DNA of 5,481 bases, from assembly GCA_003564055.1 (NCBI GenBank), contig PWSG01000220.1, positions 1 to 5,481 of the forward strand. The letters run 5' to 3'. The position numbers and the translations under genes were made by a program. Source of the stretch: Syntrophomonadaceae bacterium. Lineage in GTDB: Bacteria > Bacillota > Dethiobacteria > DTU022. Shown here one piece after another: positions 1-5,110 of this stretch; positions within the stretch are counted from its first letter, which is position 1, and each line of letters starts with the position of its first letter. The notes beneath the pieces are model-generated. The model was not told the DNA's origin, did not search any database, and saw nothing but the letters and a program-made list of their open reading frames with translations.

Positions 1-875
1 AGGTTTTGGCCAGGTTTGGAGTTAAAGTCACGATGGTAGAGCCAAGCGACCGTTTGTTGAGATTAGAAGAGCCGGAAGCATCAGAAAAAGTGGAATATGC
101 CTTTGCTGATGATGATATAACAGTGCATAAAGGTGCCAAGGCAAGGGAAGTAGAACTTCGCGGAGGCTCTATTATTACCAGACTGGATGATGGTGAAGAA
201 CTGGTTTCTGAGCGCCTTGTTCTTGCCACCGGCAGAAAACCGGATTTGGAAAACATGGGACTTGAAGCTGCGGGACTTGCTAGCTCAGCCAGGTTTATTG
301 AAGTCGATGAGCAAATGCGCGTGGCCGATGGAATCTGGGCTATGGGAGATGTGACAGGTAAGGCAATGCTTACCCATGTAGCCCTGTATCAAGGGGCAAT
401 AATTGCTGCTGATATCCTTGGCAAAGAACATCCGCCAGCCGAATATCATTCTATACCCCGGGTTACTTTTACAGATCCCGAAGTAGGCTCGGTTGGTTTT
501 ACTGAATCTGCAGCCAGGGAAGCAGGTTTTGACGTGGTTGCAGTAACAAAGCAGCTGGCAGCAACCTTTCGTGGTATTTTGCACGGCAATAATGATGGCA
601 TAATTAAGTTGATTGCTGACCGCAAAACCGGCACTCTGGTTGGAGCAACGTCAGTCGGGCCGCGGGGTGGAGAAATGCTCGGTCTTTTGACCCTGGCTGT
701 ACACGCCCGCACCCCGTTAAAGAAACTGCGCTCGATGATCTATGCCTTTCCTACATTTACCGGTGGAATCGGTGAAGCGATAGGAGCATATGGGCGCGGG
801 GTGACAACCGTACTCGATCCCGATTATAATGGTTTGAAAGAGCTTGATCAGTTAATTGAAAAATTGGGACATTGA
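1..875 (+). CDS. Pyridine nucleotide-disulfide oxidoreductase (dihydrolipoamide dehydrogenase / mercuric reductase-like), 5' truncated
   Basis: This is the C-terminal part, about 290 residues, of a two-dinucleotide-binding-domain flavoprotein. The frame is open to the window edge, so the FAD-binding N-terminus and any redox-active CxxxxC lie upstream. The visible part starts in the NAD(P)-binding domain: KVTMVEPSDRLL ends a beta strand in Glu, which in this family usually goes with NADH preference. Next come ATGRKPDLENMGLEAAGL and the second FAD motif WAMGDVTGKAMLTHVALYQG. From PRVTFTDPEVGSVGFTE onward it is the dimerisation domain. True lipoamide dehydrogenases have HxHPTxSE here; this protein has YAFPTFTGGIGEA, so both the catalytic His and its Glu partner are missing. 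It is therefore more likely an uncharacterised NAD(P)H:acceptor reductase of the MerA/Lpd-like group than an E3 subunit; the substrate cannot be told. It converges on the minus-strand gene cluster. The family call is firm and the substrate open. Confidence 0.93.
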   Translation, partial: VLARFGVKVTMVEPSDRLLRLEEPEASEKVEYAFADDDITVHKGAKAREVELRGGSIITRLDDGEELVSERLVLATGRKPDLENMGLEAAGLASSARFIEVDEQMRVADGIWAMGDVTGKAMLTHVALYQGAIIAADILGKEHPPAEYHSIPRVTFTDPEVGSVGFTESAAREAGFDVVAVTKQLAATFRGILHGNNDGIIKLIADRKTGTLVGATSVGPRGGEMLGLLTLAVHARTPLKKLRSMIYAFPTFTGGIGEAIGAYGRGVTTVLDPDYNGLKELDQLIEKLGH

Positions 876-924
876 CTTTGCCCGGCACCACTTATAAATA
901 TGCTGGTAGTAACAGCTAAGAGTT

Positions 925-1195
925 TTATGAATGAGCGACTACTTCATAAACTTCTATTTTGGGGGGCATTCCTGTAATATCTTTTGCAATCTGATCGGCA
1001 ATTTTTTTTGCTGCAGGCATGCTGGCCTCAAGTGCCTCTTTTTCCCACAAAGTAACAGTCATAGTTTTTTTGTTGTCAGGATCAGCTAACCCATAGAAGC
1101 ATTGTACTTCTTCCAGCCCTGTATTGTCGGTATTATCAAGAAACTCAATTATATCTTTTACATGGTTGCCGGGAAATGTGATAACTCTGGCTCAT
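925..1195 (-). pseudogene. ABM/YgiN-like small protein with out-of-frame start
   Basis: On the minus strand, 1191 down to 925 is an open frame of 88 codons, beginning ARVITFPGNHVKDIIEFL and ending PPKIEVYEVVAHS followed by TAA. Its centre, KKTMTVTLWEKEALEAS, then a helix (AAKKIADQIAKDI) and a final strand KIEVYEV, fits the dimeric alpha-beta barrel antibiotic biosynthesis monooxygenase (ABM) / YgiN-like family, usually about 95-105 residues; members include quinol monooxygenases and heme-degrading enzymes. The frame is preceded directly by TGA (1194-1192). The nearest ATG (1195-1193) is separated from the GCC-AGA-GTT coding start by one extra base, so ATG+A+GCC is a one-base frameshift at codon 2. 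No Shine-Dalgarno site is visible upstream. Either the gene is freshly inactivated, a non-canonical start is used, or there is a single-base sequence error. The family call rests on pattern and is moderate. Confidence 0.6.
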
Positions 1196-1264
1196 GCAGG
1201 CTCAATCTATTAGGCTTTAGGCTGTGTATCAAGATATTTTAGCATTTGCCCGGGTTATGGCCAT

Positions 1265-1669
1265 TTACACATTCATGTAATGTTTCTTTTTGGTTTTATC
1301 AAGCTTTTCTAATGCAATGCGCAGGGTGGTACGGGGCATTGTTGCGGCATGCTTATCGAGAAATTCCAACAGGCGTTTTTAATCCTTTTAGCCAGCATAG
1401 CGCAAGGCTGTTCCGACAGCTTTATTAATTAGTTCTTCTTTATCGTATAACAGGATTTCGGCAATTTTAAAGGTATCATCAACCTAATTCTGCCTGATAA
1501 AGTACAGTGTCGAAGCTATTGCCGTCCGCCGCTCCCATATGTTTTCAGAACGAGCCAGTTTGTAAAGTATATCCCGCGGTTTATCAATCAGGTACCATCC
1601 GACCACCCTGGGGGCGGAACGGTCAACCAAGTCCCAGTTATTATTGGCGAAAAAATGATCATAGGTGTT
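1265..1669 (-). pseudogene. AlkD-like DNA alkylation repair protein, 3' fragment with three in-frame stops
   Basis: Read on the minus strand in one unbroken frame of 135 codons, this encodes the C-terminal half of a HEAT-like-repeat DNA alkylation repair enzyme (AlkD family, DNA glycosylases removing bulky or cationic N3/N7-alkyl purines). Diagnostic stretches are NNNWDLVDRSAP, GWYLIDKPRDILYKLA, then SENIWERRTAIASTLYFIRQ, the helix KIAEILLYDKEELINKAVG, and finally MPRTTLRIALEKLD before TAA at 1265. The family runs about 220-240 residues, so the N-terminal half is missing: the match starts at about 1669, only 26 bases past the stop of the upstream hydrolase. Three stops interrupt it: TAG at 1486-1484 (after FIRQN), TAA at 1390-1388 (after RYAG) and TAA at 1381-1379 (after KD). 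No frameshift has accumulated, so decay is mainly by point mutation plus 5' deletion. The same stretch on the plus strand gives only short, meaningless reading frames. Confidence 0.88.
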
Positions 1670-1695
1670 TTTTTAAAAATTCAGCGTTCTGAGAT

Positions 1696-2511
1696 TTACC
1701 GACTGCCATGAACATTCTCGACAAATTTAACAAGGTCTGACGCAAAATGTTCCGGCTCTTCATAATGCAGTTCGTGCCCGGTGCCCTGGTAAACCAGGAG
1801 TTGGGATCCGGGTATCCCCGTAAGAAGGGCTTCCTGTTCGCTGCGACTGGTCTTTGTGTCCCGATCACCCCAGATAATTAGCGTTGGAACCTGTATTCTT
1901 CCAATATCGTTTGTAAAATCTTCCTTTAGGCGGTTTTTGAAAGCTTCCTTCCAGACATGTGCCGGTACTTTCAGGCTGTCCCGGACTATCTTTTCAAATA
2001 CAATAGATGGGATCGGCCGGGCGATAGTGTTTTCTATAAAGTTGCGGACGAAGCTAGGATCTACAGGGTCTTCGAGCCTTGACACTGTTGAGTCCCAAAA
2101 ATTCTGCACGGCCCGGTCGCCCCATTTTGGCAAGCCGGATCCCGCCAGCACCAGACCAGCGGTGAGATCCGGATAGTCCAGTGCAAACTTAATAGCTACG
2201 GCTGCCCCCATAGAATGGCCTACCACCACCGTATCCTGAAGTCCGAAAAAATCCAGAAACCCCTTTGCATCTAAAGCAAAATCCTGCAAACGATAACCTT
2301 TTTGTGGTTTGCTCGCATCTCCGTGGCCGCGCTGTGTAAAAACAAAGACGTGAAAAGAGTCCGGAAGGAGGGGCAGTATCTGGTCAAAGGAATCGCAGGA
2401 ACCTGCAAAACCGTGCAGAAATAAGACGGATTTTCCGTCCGGATCACCCTGCTCAACATAGGGTAGTTTTATTCTATTCGGCAGCATAGCTGTTCTATAG
2501 GCAGGCGCCAC
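1696..2511 (-). CDS. Alpha/beta-hydrolase fold protein (first paralogue)
   Basis: A 271-residue soluble hydrolase of normal family length with no signal peptide. From the start chosen here: LPYVEQGDPDGKSVLFLHG holds the oxyanion-hole HG (about 33-34), FTQRGHGDAS follows the next strand, the nucleophile elbow GHSMG places the catalytic Ser at about 100, IIWGDRD supplies the acid (about 216-218), and GTGHELHYEEPEHF the catalytic His at about 246, so the triad is complete. It resembles the epoxide hydrolase / haloalkane dehalogenase / meta-cleavage hydrolase superfamily; the substrate is not deducible. I take the GTG at 2511 as start because GGAGG sits 8 bases ahead; an in-frame GTG at 2526 would add five residues but would itself contain that site. 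It lies 59 bases downstream of the second hydrolase, same strand, probably co-transcribed. The broken alkD fragment follows directly after its stop. Confidence 0.92.
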   Translation of the reverse strand: MAPAYRTAMLPNRIKLPYVEQGDPDGKSVLFLHGFAGSCDSFDQILPLLPDSFHVFVFTQRGHGDASKPQKGYRLQDFALDAKGFLDFFGLQDTVVVGHSMGAAVAIKFALDYPDLTAGLVLAGSGLPKWGDRAVQNFWDSTVSRLEDPVDPSFVRNFIENTIARPIPSIVFEKIVRDSLKVPAHVWKEAFKNRLKEDFTNDIGRIQVPTLIIWGDRDTKTSRSEQEALLTGIPGSQLLVYQGTGHELHYEEPEHFASDLVKFVENVHGSR

Positions 2512-2519
2512 CCTTTTGC

Positions 2520-2524
2520 CCTCC
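2520..2524 (-). promoter_or_regulatory. Ribosome binding site deciding the start of the first hydrolase
   Basis: Minus-strand GGAGG, 8 bases before the GTG at 2511. The upstream in-frame GTG at 2526 overlaps this site and has only an A-rich leader without a Shine-Dalgarno match, so the downstream GTG is the better start. Confidence 0.7.
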
Positions 2525-2570
2525 ACTTTCTTTGGGTAGAAATAGAAAATTTTTTCATGTCGTTTCTGAA

Positions 2571-3368
2571 TTATGGATTATTAATAAACGAGAATACTTC
2601 ATCAATGAAAAGTTTAGGTGCAGTAACTGTTGCTACGTGACCGTGTCCTTCGAAGGTAACAATACGGCTGTTTGGCAGCGCTTTATAAACAGCTTCCGTT
2701 GCATCTTTTAACAGTTGAGGGCTTTCGCTGCCGGTTAACAGTACTGTAGGCGTGGTTATCTCTGCAAACCGGTCAGCGTCAAACCTGTAGTTTCCTACCG
2801 CTTCCAGGCCGCGCAAAATGACATGGGCTGCGTCGACCCGGTTCTGCCAGTTGGGTGCTTTACGAAGCATGTTAATTTCATCCGGTGAAGCCCCGCCCAC
2901 ATCACGTAGGAAAGTTATGAGTAACTGCTCCTTTTCTCCGTTTTCGAGTAGCCGTTTCATCTCGGCAAGCACTTCTCTGGAATATAGTTCTTGTTCTCCA
3001 ATCTTTATGGGGGGCTCGTATAAAATCAGAGTGCGCAGGTTGTCGGTAAAAAGCGCTGCGTTAAGGGCCAGTAATGCCCCAAAGGAATGGCCAAGTAGAT
3101 TTACCGGTTCATTAATCGAGTTAACCACGGCCGCCACGTCTTCAAATTCCTGCTCCAGGCTGTATTGATCCGCATCGCCGCTCTGCCCCAAACCGCGGGT
3201 ATCCACAGCATAGGTTGTGAACTGCCTGGTAAATGTCTCGCGCAGACCGGACAGTTCCCACCGGGTGTGATCATTGCCGCCTCCTGGTGGAAGCAGAACA
3301 AGCGGAGGACCGCTCCCTGTCTGCTCAAAAGCAATTGCTGTCCCATCTGTTGATTTGATCGTTCTCAT
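2571..3368 (-). CDS. Alpha/beta-hydrolase fold protein (second paralogue, altered oxyanion and acid motifs)
   Basis: A 265-residue cytoplasmic hydrolase. The fold begins with IAFEQTGSGPPLVLLPPGGG, followed by AVDTRGLGQSGDAD and the nucleophile elbow GHSFG (Ser about 95). A cap region (about 120-200) contains SREVLAEMKRLLENG and a helix around NWQNRVDAAHVILRGLEAVG. The His is in GHGHVATVTAP (about 244). Two departures from the classic pattern are visible. The HG of the oxyanion hole is replaced by PPGGG, and the usual acid strand G-x-x-D reads LLTGSESPQ, leaving Glu 215 (or Asp 222) as the only nearby acid. Similar LLxGxxSP segments are known in hydrolases annotated only as alpha/beta fold, so the enzyme may still be active; the substrate is unknown. 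ATG at 3368 has GGCAGG 8 bases upstream. It starts 40 bases after the 68-residue gene and 59 bases before the other hydrolase, forming an apparent operon. Confidence 0.92.
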   Translation of the reverse strand: MRTIKSTDGTAIAFEQTGSGPPLVLLPPGGGNDHTRWELSGLRETFTRQFTTYAVDTRGLGQSGDADQYSLEQEFEDVAAVVNSINEPVNLLGHSFGALLALNAALFTDNLRTLILYEPPIKIGEQELYSREVLAEMKRLLENGEKEQLLITFLRDVGGASPDEINMLRKAPNWQNRVDAAHVILRGLEAVGNYRFDADRFAEITTPTVLLTGSESPQLLKDATEAVYKALPNSRIVTFEGHGHVATVTAPKLFIDEVFSFINNP

Positions 3369-3408
3369 TTAAAAAACCTGCCTTTCCAGTATTATTTGCA
3401 GCAATTCC

Positions 3409-3615
3409 TTAGTTTTCGGATTTCTCAAACCCTGTTTGTAAATGTTGCCACACGATAACTGTAAACAGGAATCCCGTCATATCCGTTTTCTTATTAATCA
3501 TAGCATAGAAGAAAGATCGGAACTGTTCGTAGGATGGTTCTTCGGGGAGCAGGATTTTTCCGGTAAAAAAATTGCACAGTTTATCAAAAGCGGTTTGGTT
3601 AATCCTTTCGGTCAT
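3409..3615 (-). CDS. Small protein of unknown function (68 residues)
   Basis: Not recognised. The ATG at 3615 is preceded by TAAGGAGG with a 7-base gap, the best ribosome binding site in the window, which makes translation very likely despite the short length. The product begins MTERINQTAFDKLCNFFTGK, continues with EEPSYEQFRSFFYAMINKK, and ends with a hydrophobic run (MTGFLFTVIVWQ) before HLQTGFEKSEN. It is rich in Phe, with no Cys pair, no signal peptide and no convincing membrane helix. It lies 40 bases ahead of the two hydrolase genes on the same strand and overlaps the end of an upstream coding-like frame by 17 bases, as translationally coupled genes often do. A 126-codon plus-strand frame covers the same DNA but has no ribosome binding site and a less protein-like translation, so I do not support it. 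It could be a small accessory factor of the hydrolases or the surviving part of a larger lost gene. Confidence 0.62.
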   Translation of the reverse strand: MTERINQTAFDKLCNFFTGKILLPEEPSYEQFRSFFYAMINKKTDMTGFLFTVIVWQHLQTGFEKSEN

Positions 3616-3808
3616 TACTTTTCCTCCTTACCCTCGGCTCGCCAGGTTCCAGGTCTACTTCGGAAGGGGAAAAAACAAACGCTAAATGGTCAACTCTTAC
3701 TTCATCCATTAAGCAAATTTCATGCTCCGTGCGCGGCCAATTACTGGAAATCCCGGCAAGTCGCAGTTGATTTGGTAATTCTTATTCTATATGATCTTCT
3801 AAACAGTT
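3599..3808 (-). pseudogene. Coding-like fragment with one internal stop, unrecognised
   Basis: On the minus strand, after a TGA at 3811-3809, a frame reads NCLEDHIE, then TAA (3784-3782), then continues for 60 codons through LPNQLRLAGISSNWPRTEHE, EICLMDEVRVDHLAFVFSP and SEVDLEPGEPRVRRKSND to a TAA at 3601-3599. The residue composition and alternation look like real protein on both sides of the stop. No family was recognised. The only ATG in frame (opening MDEVRVDHL, 36 residues) lacks a convincing ribosome binding site. It overlaps the start of the 68-residue gene by 17 bases. The simplest reading is the 3' remnant of a gene that once preceded the small gene in the operon; a chance open frame cannot be excluded. 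Confidence 0.35.
3623..3630 (-). promoter_or_regulatory. Strong Shine-Dalgarno site of the 68-residue gene
   Basis: Minus-strand TAAGGAGG complements the 3' end of 16S rRNA over its full core, 7 bases before the ATG at 3615. It is the main evidence that the short gene is real and that this strand is the coding one. Confidence 0.8.
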
Positions 3809-3830
3809 TCAAATTAGGATGAAAACTAAG

Positions 3831-3847
3831 GTAATTGGGGTCAGGTC
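3831..3847 (+). repeat. Possible REP/IS200-type element end motif
   Basis: GTAATTGGGGTCAGGTC resembles a short sequence that often flanks IS200-like / REP-associated transposase genes in anaerobic Firmicutes and deltaproteobacteria; this is recalled from experience with such genomes, not verified here. No transposase gene is nearby, so at most it marks a decayed or excised element. Confidence 0.3.
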
Positions 3848-3849
3848 CC

Positions 3850-3878
3850 TTGTCTTGCCCTAGAAAATGTGCTATATT
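3850..3878 (+). promoter_or_regulatory. Possible sigma-A promoter reading toward the HigA-like gene
   Basis: TTGTCT (3850-3855) and TATATT (3873-3878) are separated by exactly 17 bases, matching the -35/-10 layout with a good -10 box. Transcripts would start near 3885, run through both large palindromes and give a long leader of about 185 bases before the GTG at 4071. It may instead belong to a lost transposase gene next to the element-end motif at 3831. Confidence 0.4.
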
Positions 3879-3942
3879 AAGTAGCGATAAAAGTAAATAT
3901 GTAAAGTTTACAATAAAGCAGCAAAAATTTTAACAGATAAGT

Positions 3943-3966
3943 TAACTTAACCATTCGGTTAAGTTA
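3943..3966. promoter_or_regulatory. Operator-like palindrome 1 (TTAACC-N4-GGTTAA)
   Basis: Perfect 10-bp arms, TAACTTAACC and GGTTAAGTTA, flank the 4-base centre ATTC. The core TTAACC-ATTC-GGTTAA is the same as in the second palindrome except for the centre, as expected of two binding sites for one dimeric repressor. It lies about 105 bases upstream of the HigA-like gene and about 135 bases upstream of the divergent minus-strand series. Confidence 0.6.
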
Positions 3967-3977
3967 TTATTTTGGTT

Positions 3978-3999
3978 AAGTTAACCGATCGGTTAACTT
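3978..3999. promoter_or_regulatory. Operator-like palindrome 2 (perfect, TTAACC-GATC-GGTTAA)
   Basis: A 22-bp perfect palindrome centred on GATC, with arms AAGTTAACCGA / TCGGTTAACTT. Its centre is 34 bp from that of palindrome 1, a little over three helical turns. The 10-mer GGTTAAGTTA occurs directly at 3957 and 3974, and GTTAACTTAACC at 3941 is the reverse complement of 3974-3985, so the two sites share more than the core. AACCGATCGGTT-type cores are typical of TetR-family operators; no TetR gene is in the window. It could also fold as a hairpin in the leader RNA and is followed by a T-run. Confidence 0.65.
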
Positions 4000-4016
4000 T
4001 TTGGTCTTTTAAATAG

Positions 4017-4031
4017 TCCTTAAATTAAGGA
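4017..4031. promoter_or_regulatory. Short palindrome before the HigA-like gene
   Basis: TCCTTAA-A-TTAAGGA is an exact inverted repeat with 7-bp arms, 39 bases before the GTG at 4071. Its position suits an autoregulatory site of the HigA-like protein, but A+T-rich palindromes of this length can arise by chance. Confidence 0.35.
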
Positions 4032-4070
4032 AAAACACAAATAACACCAAAAAAAGAGCGGATTAATATA

Positions 4071-4928
4071 GTGAAGCAAAAAAATAACGAAGCCTTGTAT
4101 ACCATCACCCACCCCGGAACAACCCTCAAACAGTTATTAAACCAAAAAAATATGAGCCAGCGTGAGCTGGCGGTAAGAACCGGCCTTACTGAAGCTTACC
4201 TGAGCAGCCTGATCAACTGTAAAAAGCCGCTGTCAGTGGGCACAGCAAAAAAAATAGAATACGCCCTGGGTTATACGGCAGAAGGCTGGCTCACTATCCA
4301 GGCCCAGCACGATCTGGCTATATATAACTTTGAAGAGCTAAACAATATCACCTTAAAAGAACGGAACATCTTGAAAAAACTGGAGCAGCTCACTTTATTT
4401 ATGCAGGAAAAAGAACTGCTTACCAAAACCGGTGATCCTCTAAGCCTGGTTATCGAGCTAAGGCAGAAAATGAAAGTGGCAAACCTGACTGCAATCCCGG
4501 AATCTTTTCAAGCCGTCATCTTTGATAAGCCGAATAAAATTATTAACCCCTACCTGTACTATTCCTGCCTCGGGCTCTGTGAATATATCACTTCCCAAAT
4601 AACCGGCAGCATACCCTTTGATCAGGAAAAATTACAAGTAGAACTGCCCAGCTTTGAAGCTTTACTGGCAAGTAATGCTGATCTAAAAGCGATCAAAAAT
4701 AACTTAAATGATTGCGGCATTCGTCTCCTTTGTCTGCCCCGCTTTAGCGAACTAAAATTAGAAGGGTACGCTACCATGACCGTAGATGAAGCGTACGCGC
4801 TTTTTATCTTTGAACAGGGCGCCAATCTGGCAAAATTTAATAATATCCTTTCGCGCTGCATAAAAAGCATTGCTACCGGTAAAGTAATCAGCAAAAGGGT
4901 GTTTAACCGGCGCAACAGGGAAAAATAA
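4071..4928 (+). CDS. HigA-type helix-turn-helix regulator with degenerate ImmA/IrrE-like C-terminus
   Basis: A 285-residue protein. Residues about 14-82 are a HigA/VapI-type XRE domain: HPGTTLKQLLNQKNMSQREL, the recognition helix region TGLTEAYLSSLINCKKPLS, then ALGYTAEGWLTIQAQHDLA, which corresponds to the family's WLNLQxxYDL. This part should bind DNA as a dimer. The C-terminal 150 residues follow the order of HigA proteins fused to an ImmA/IrrE metallopeptidase: RQKMKVANLTAIP, then IPFDQEKLQVELPSF, then NDCGIRLLCLPRF and a strand ending LEGYAT. Where the zinc motif HExxH is expected, after FNNIL, it reads SRCIK, and the chain ends about 20 residues later, so the peptidase is absent. The GTG start at 4071 has only a weak purine site (AGAGCGG); no in-frame ATG lies between it and the upstream TAA at 4026. 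No HigB-like toxin adjoins it, so it is an orphan. The HTH call is firm and the C-terminal call is by pattern only. Confidence 0.85.
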   Translation: MKQKNNEALYTITHPGTTLKQLLNQKNMSQRELAVRTGLTEAYLSSLINCKKPLSVGTAKKIEYALGYTAEGWLTIQAQHDLAIYNFEELNNITLKERNILKKLEQLTLFMQEKELLTKTGDPLSLVIELRQKMKVANLTAIPESFQAVIFDKPNKIINPYLYYSCLGLCEYITSQITGSIPFDQEKLQVELPSFEALLASNADLKAIKNNLNDCGIRLLCLPRFSELKLEGYATMTVDEAYALFIFEQGANLAKFNNILSRCIKSIATGKVISKRVFNRRNREK

Positions 4929-4963
4929 ATAGCTATTTAAAAATTTTCCGCAGGAAGCCTGTT

Positions 4964-5110
4964 GCCGTGCCACTGAAGAAAGAATTTAATTACTATAGAG
5001 TCACGGCGTGCCATGACACTGAAGAAAAATTTAATTACTGTAGAGTCACGACGTGCCATTACACTGAAGAAGAATTTAATTACTGTAGGGGCACGGCGTG
5101 CCGTGCCCAC
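4964..5110 (+). repeat. Tandem array of a 45-46 bp unit, each unit ending in a hairpin
   Basis: Three near-complete units start at 4971, 5017 and 5062 (periods 46 and 45), preceded by the last eight bases of another unit (GCCGTGCC at 4964). The shared core runs CACTGAAGAA, AATTTAATTACT, then a G+C-rich inverted repeat around GGC-GT-GCC. Differences are few: A/G and indel changes after GAAGAA, TATAGAG versus TGTAGAG versus TGTAGGG. It starts 35 bases after the stop of the HigA-like gene. There are no unique spacers, so it is not a CRISPR array. The hairpin resembles the GGGGCACGGC palindromes scattered as REP/MITE-like elements in many environmental bacteria (recalled, not checked). Confidence 0.85.
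5089..5108 (+). terminator. Perfect 9-bp hairpin in the last repeat unit
   Basis: GGGCACGGC and GCCGTGCCC pair fully around a 2-base centre (GT). It is a very stable stem about 160 bases after the HigA-like gene and could stop transcripts or protect their 3' end, but no T-run follows, so an intrinsic terminator is unproven; a REP-like element is equally possible. Confidence 0.4.

Noticed and set aside
902..925. Terminator after the flavoprotein gene (GCTG...CAGC then AAGAGTTTT)
   Set aside because: The stem is only 4 bp with a 7-base loop and the T-run is short and offset, too weak to call.
1265..1669. Stop-codon readthrough or recoding in the alkD frame
   Set aside because: Both TAG and TAA occur, the N-terminal half is missing and no start or ribosome binding site exists, so ordinary pseudogene decay explains it.
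1246..1692. Plus-strand open frames of about 60 codons
   Set aside because: They are antisense to the clearly recognisable alkD remnant and show no coding features.
2509..2558. Short out-of-frame ATG frame (MKKFSISTQRKW...) ahead of the first hydrolase
   Set aside because: It is only about 29 codons, overlaps the hydrolase in another phase, and has no ribosome binding site.
3442..3822. 126-codon plus-strand open frame
   Set aside because: It has no ribosome binding site, an unlikely composition and no recognisable motif, and it lies opposite the minus-strand gene that has a near-perfect Shine-Dalgarno site.
3978..4002. Rho-independent terminator (palindrome followed by T-run)
   Set aside because: The stem is A+T-rich and part of a duplicated operator-like pair, and no gene ends just upstream on the plus strand, so a regulatory site is the better reading.
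4926..4961. Small palindromes after the HigA-like gene (TAAATAGCTATTTA and CAGG-AAG-CCTG)
   Set aside because: Both stems are short and one is purely A+T-rich; neither is followed by a T-run, so no terminator is claimed.
4964..5110. CRISPR-like direct repeats
   Set aside because: The units are contiguous and alike over their full length, so there are no unique spacers, and no cas gene is in the window.
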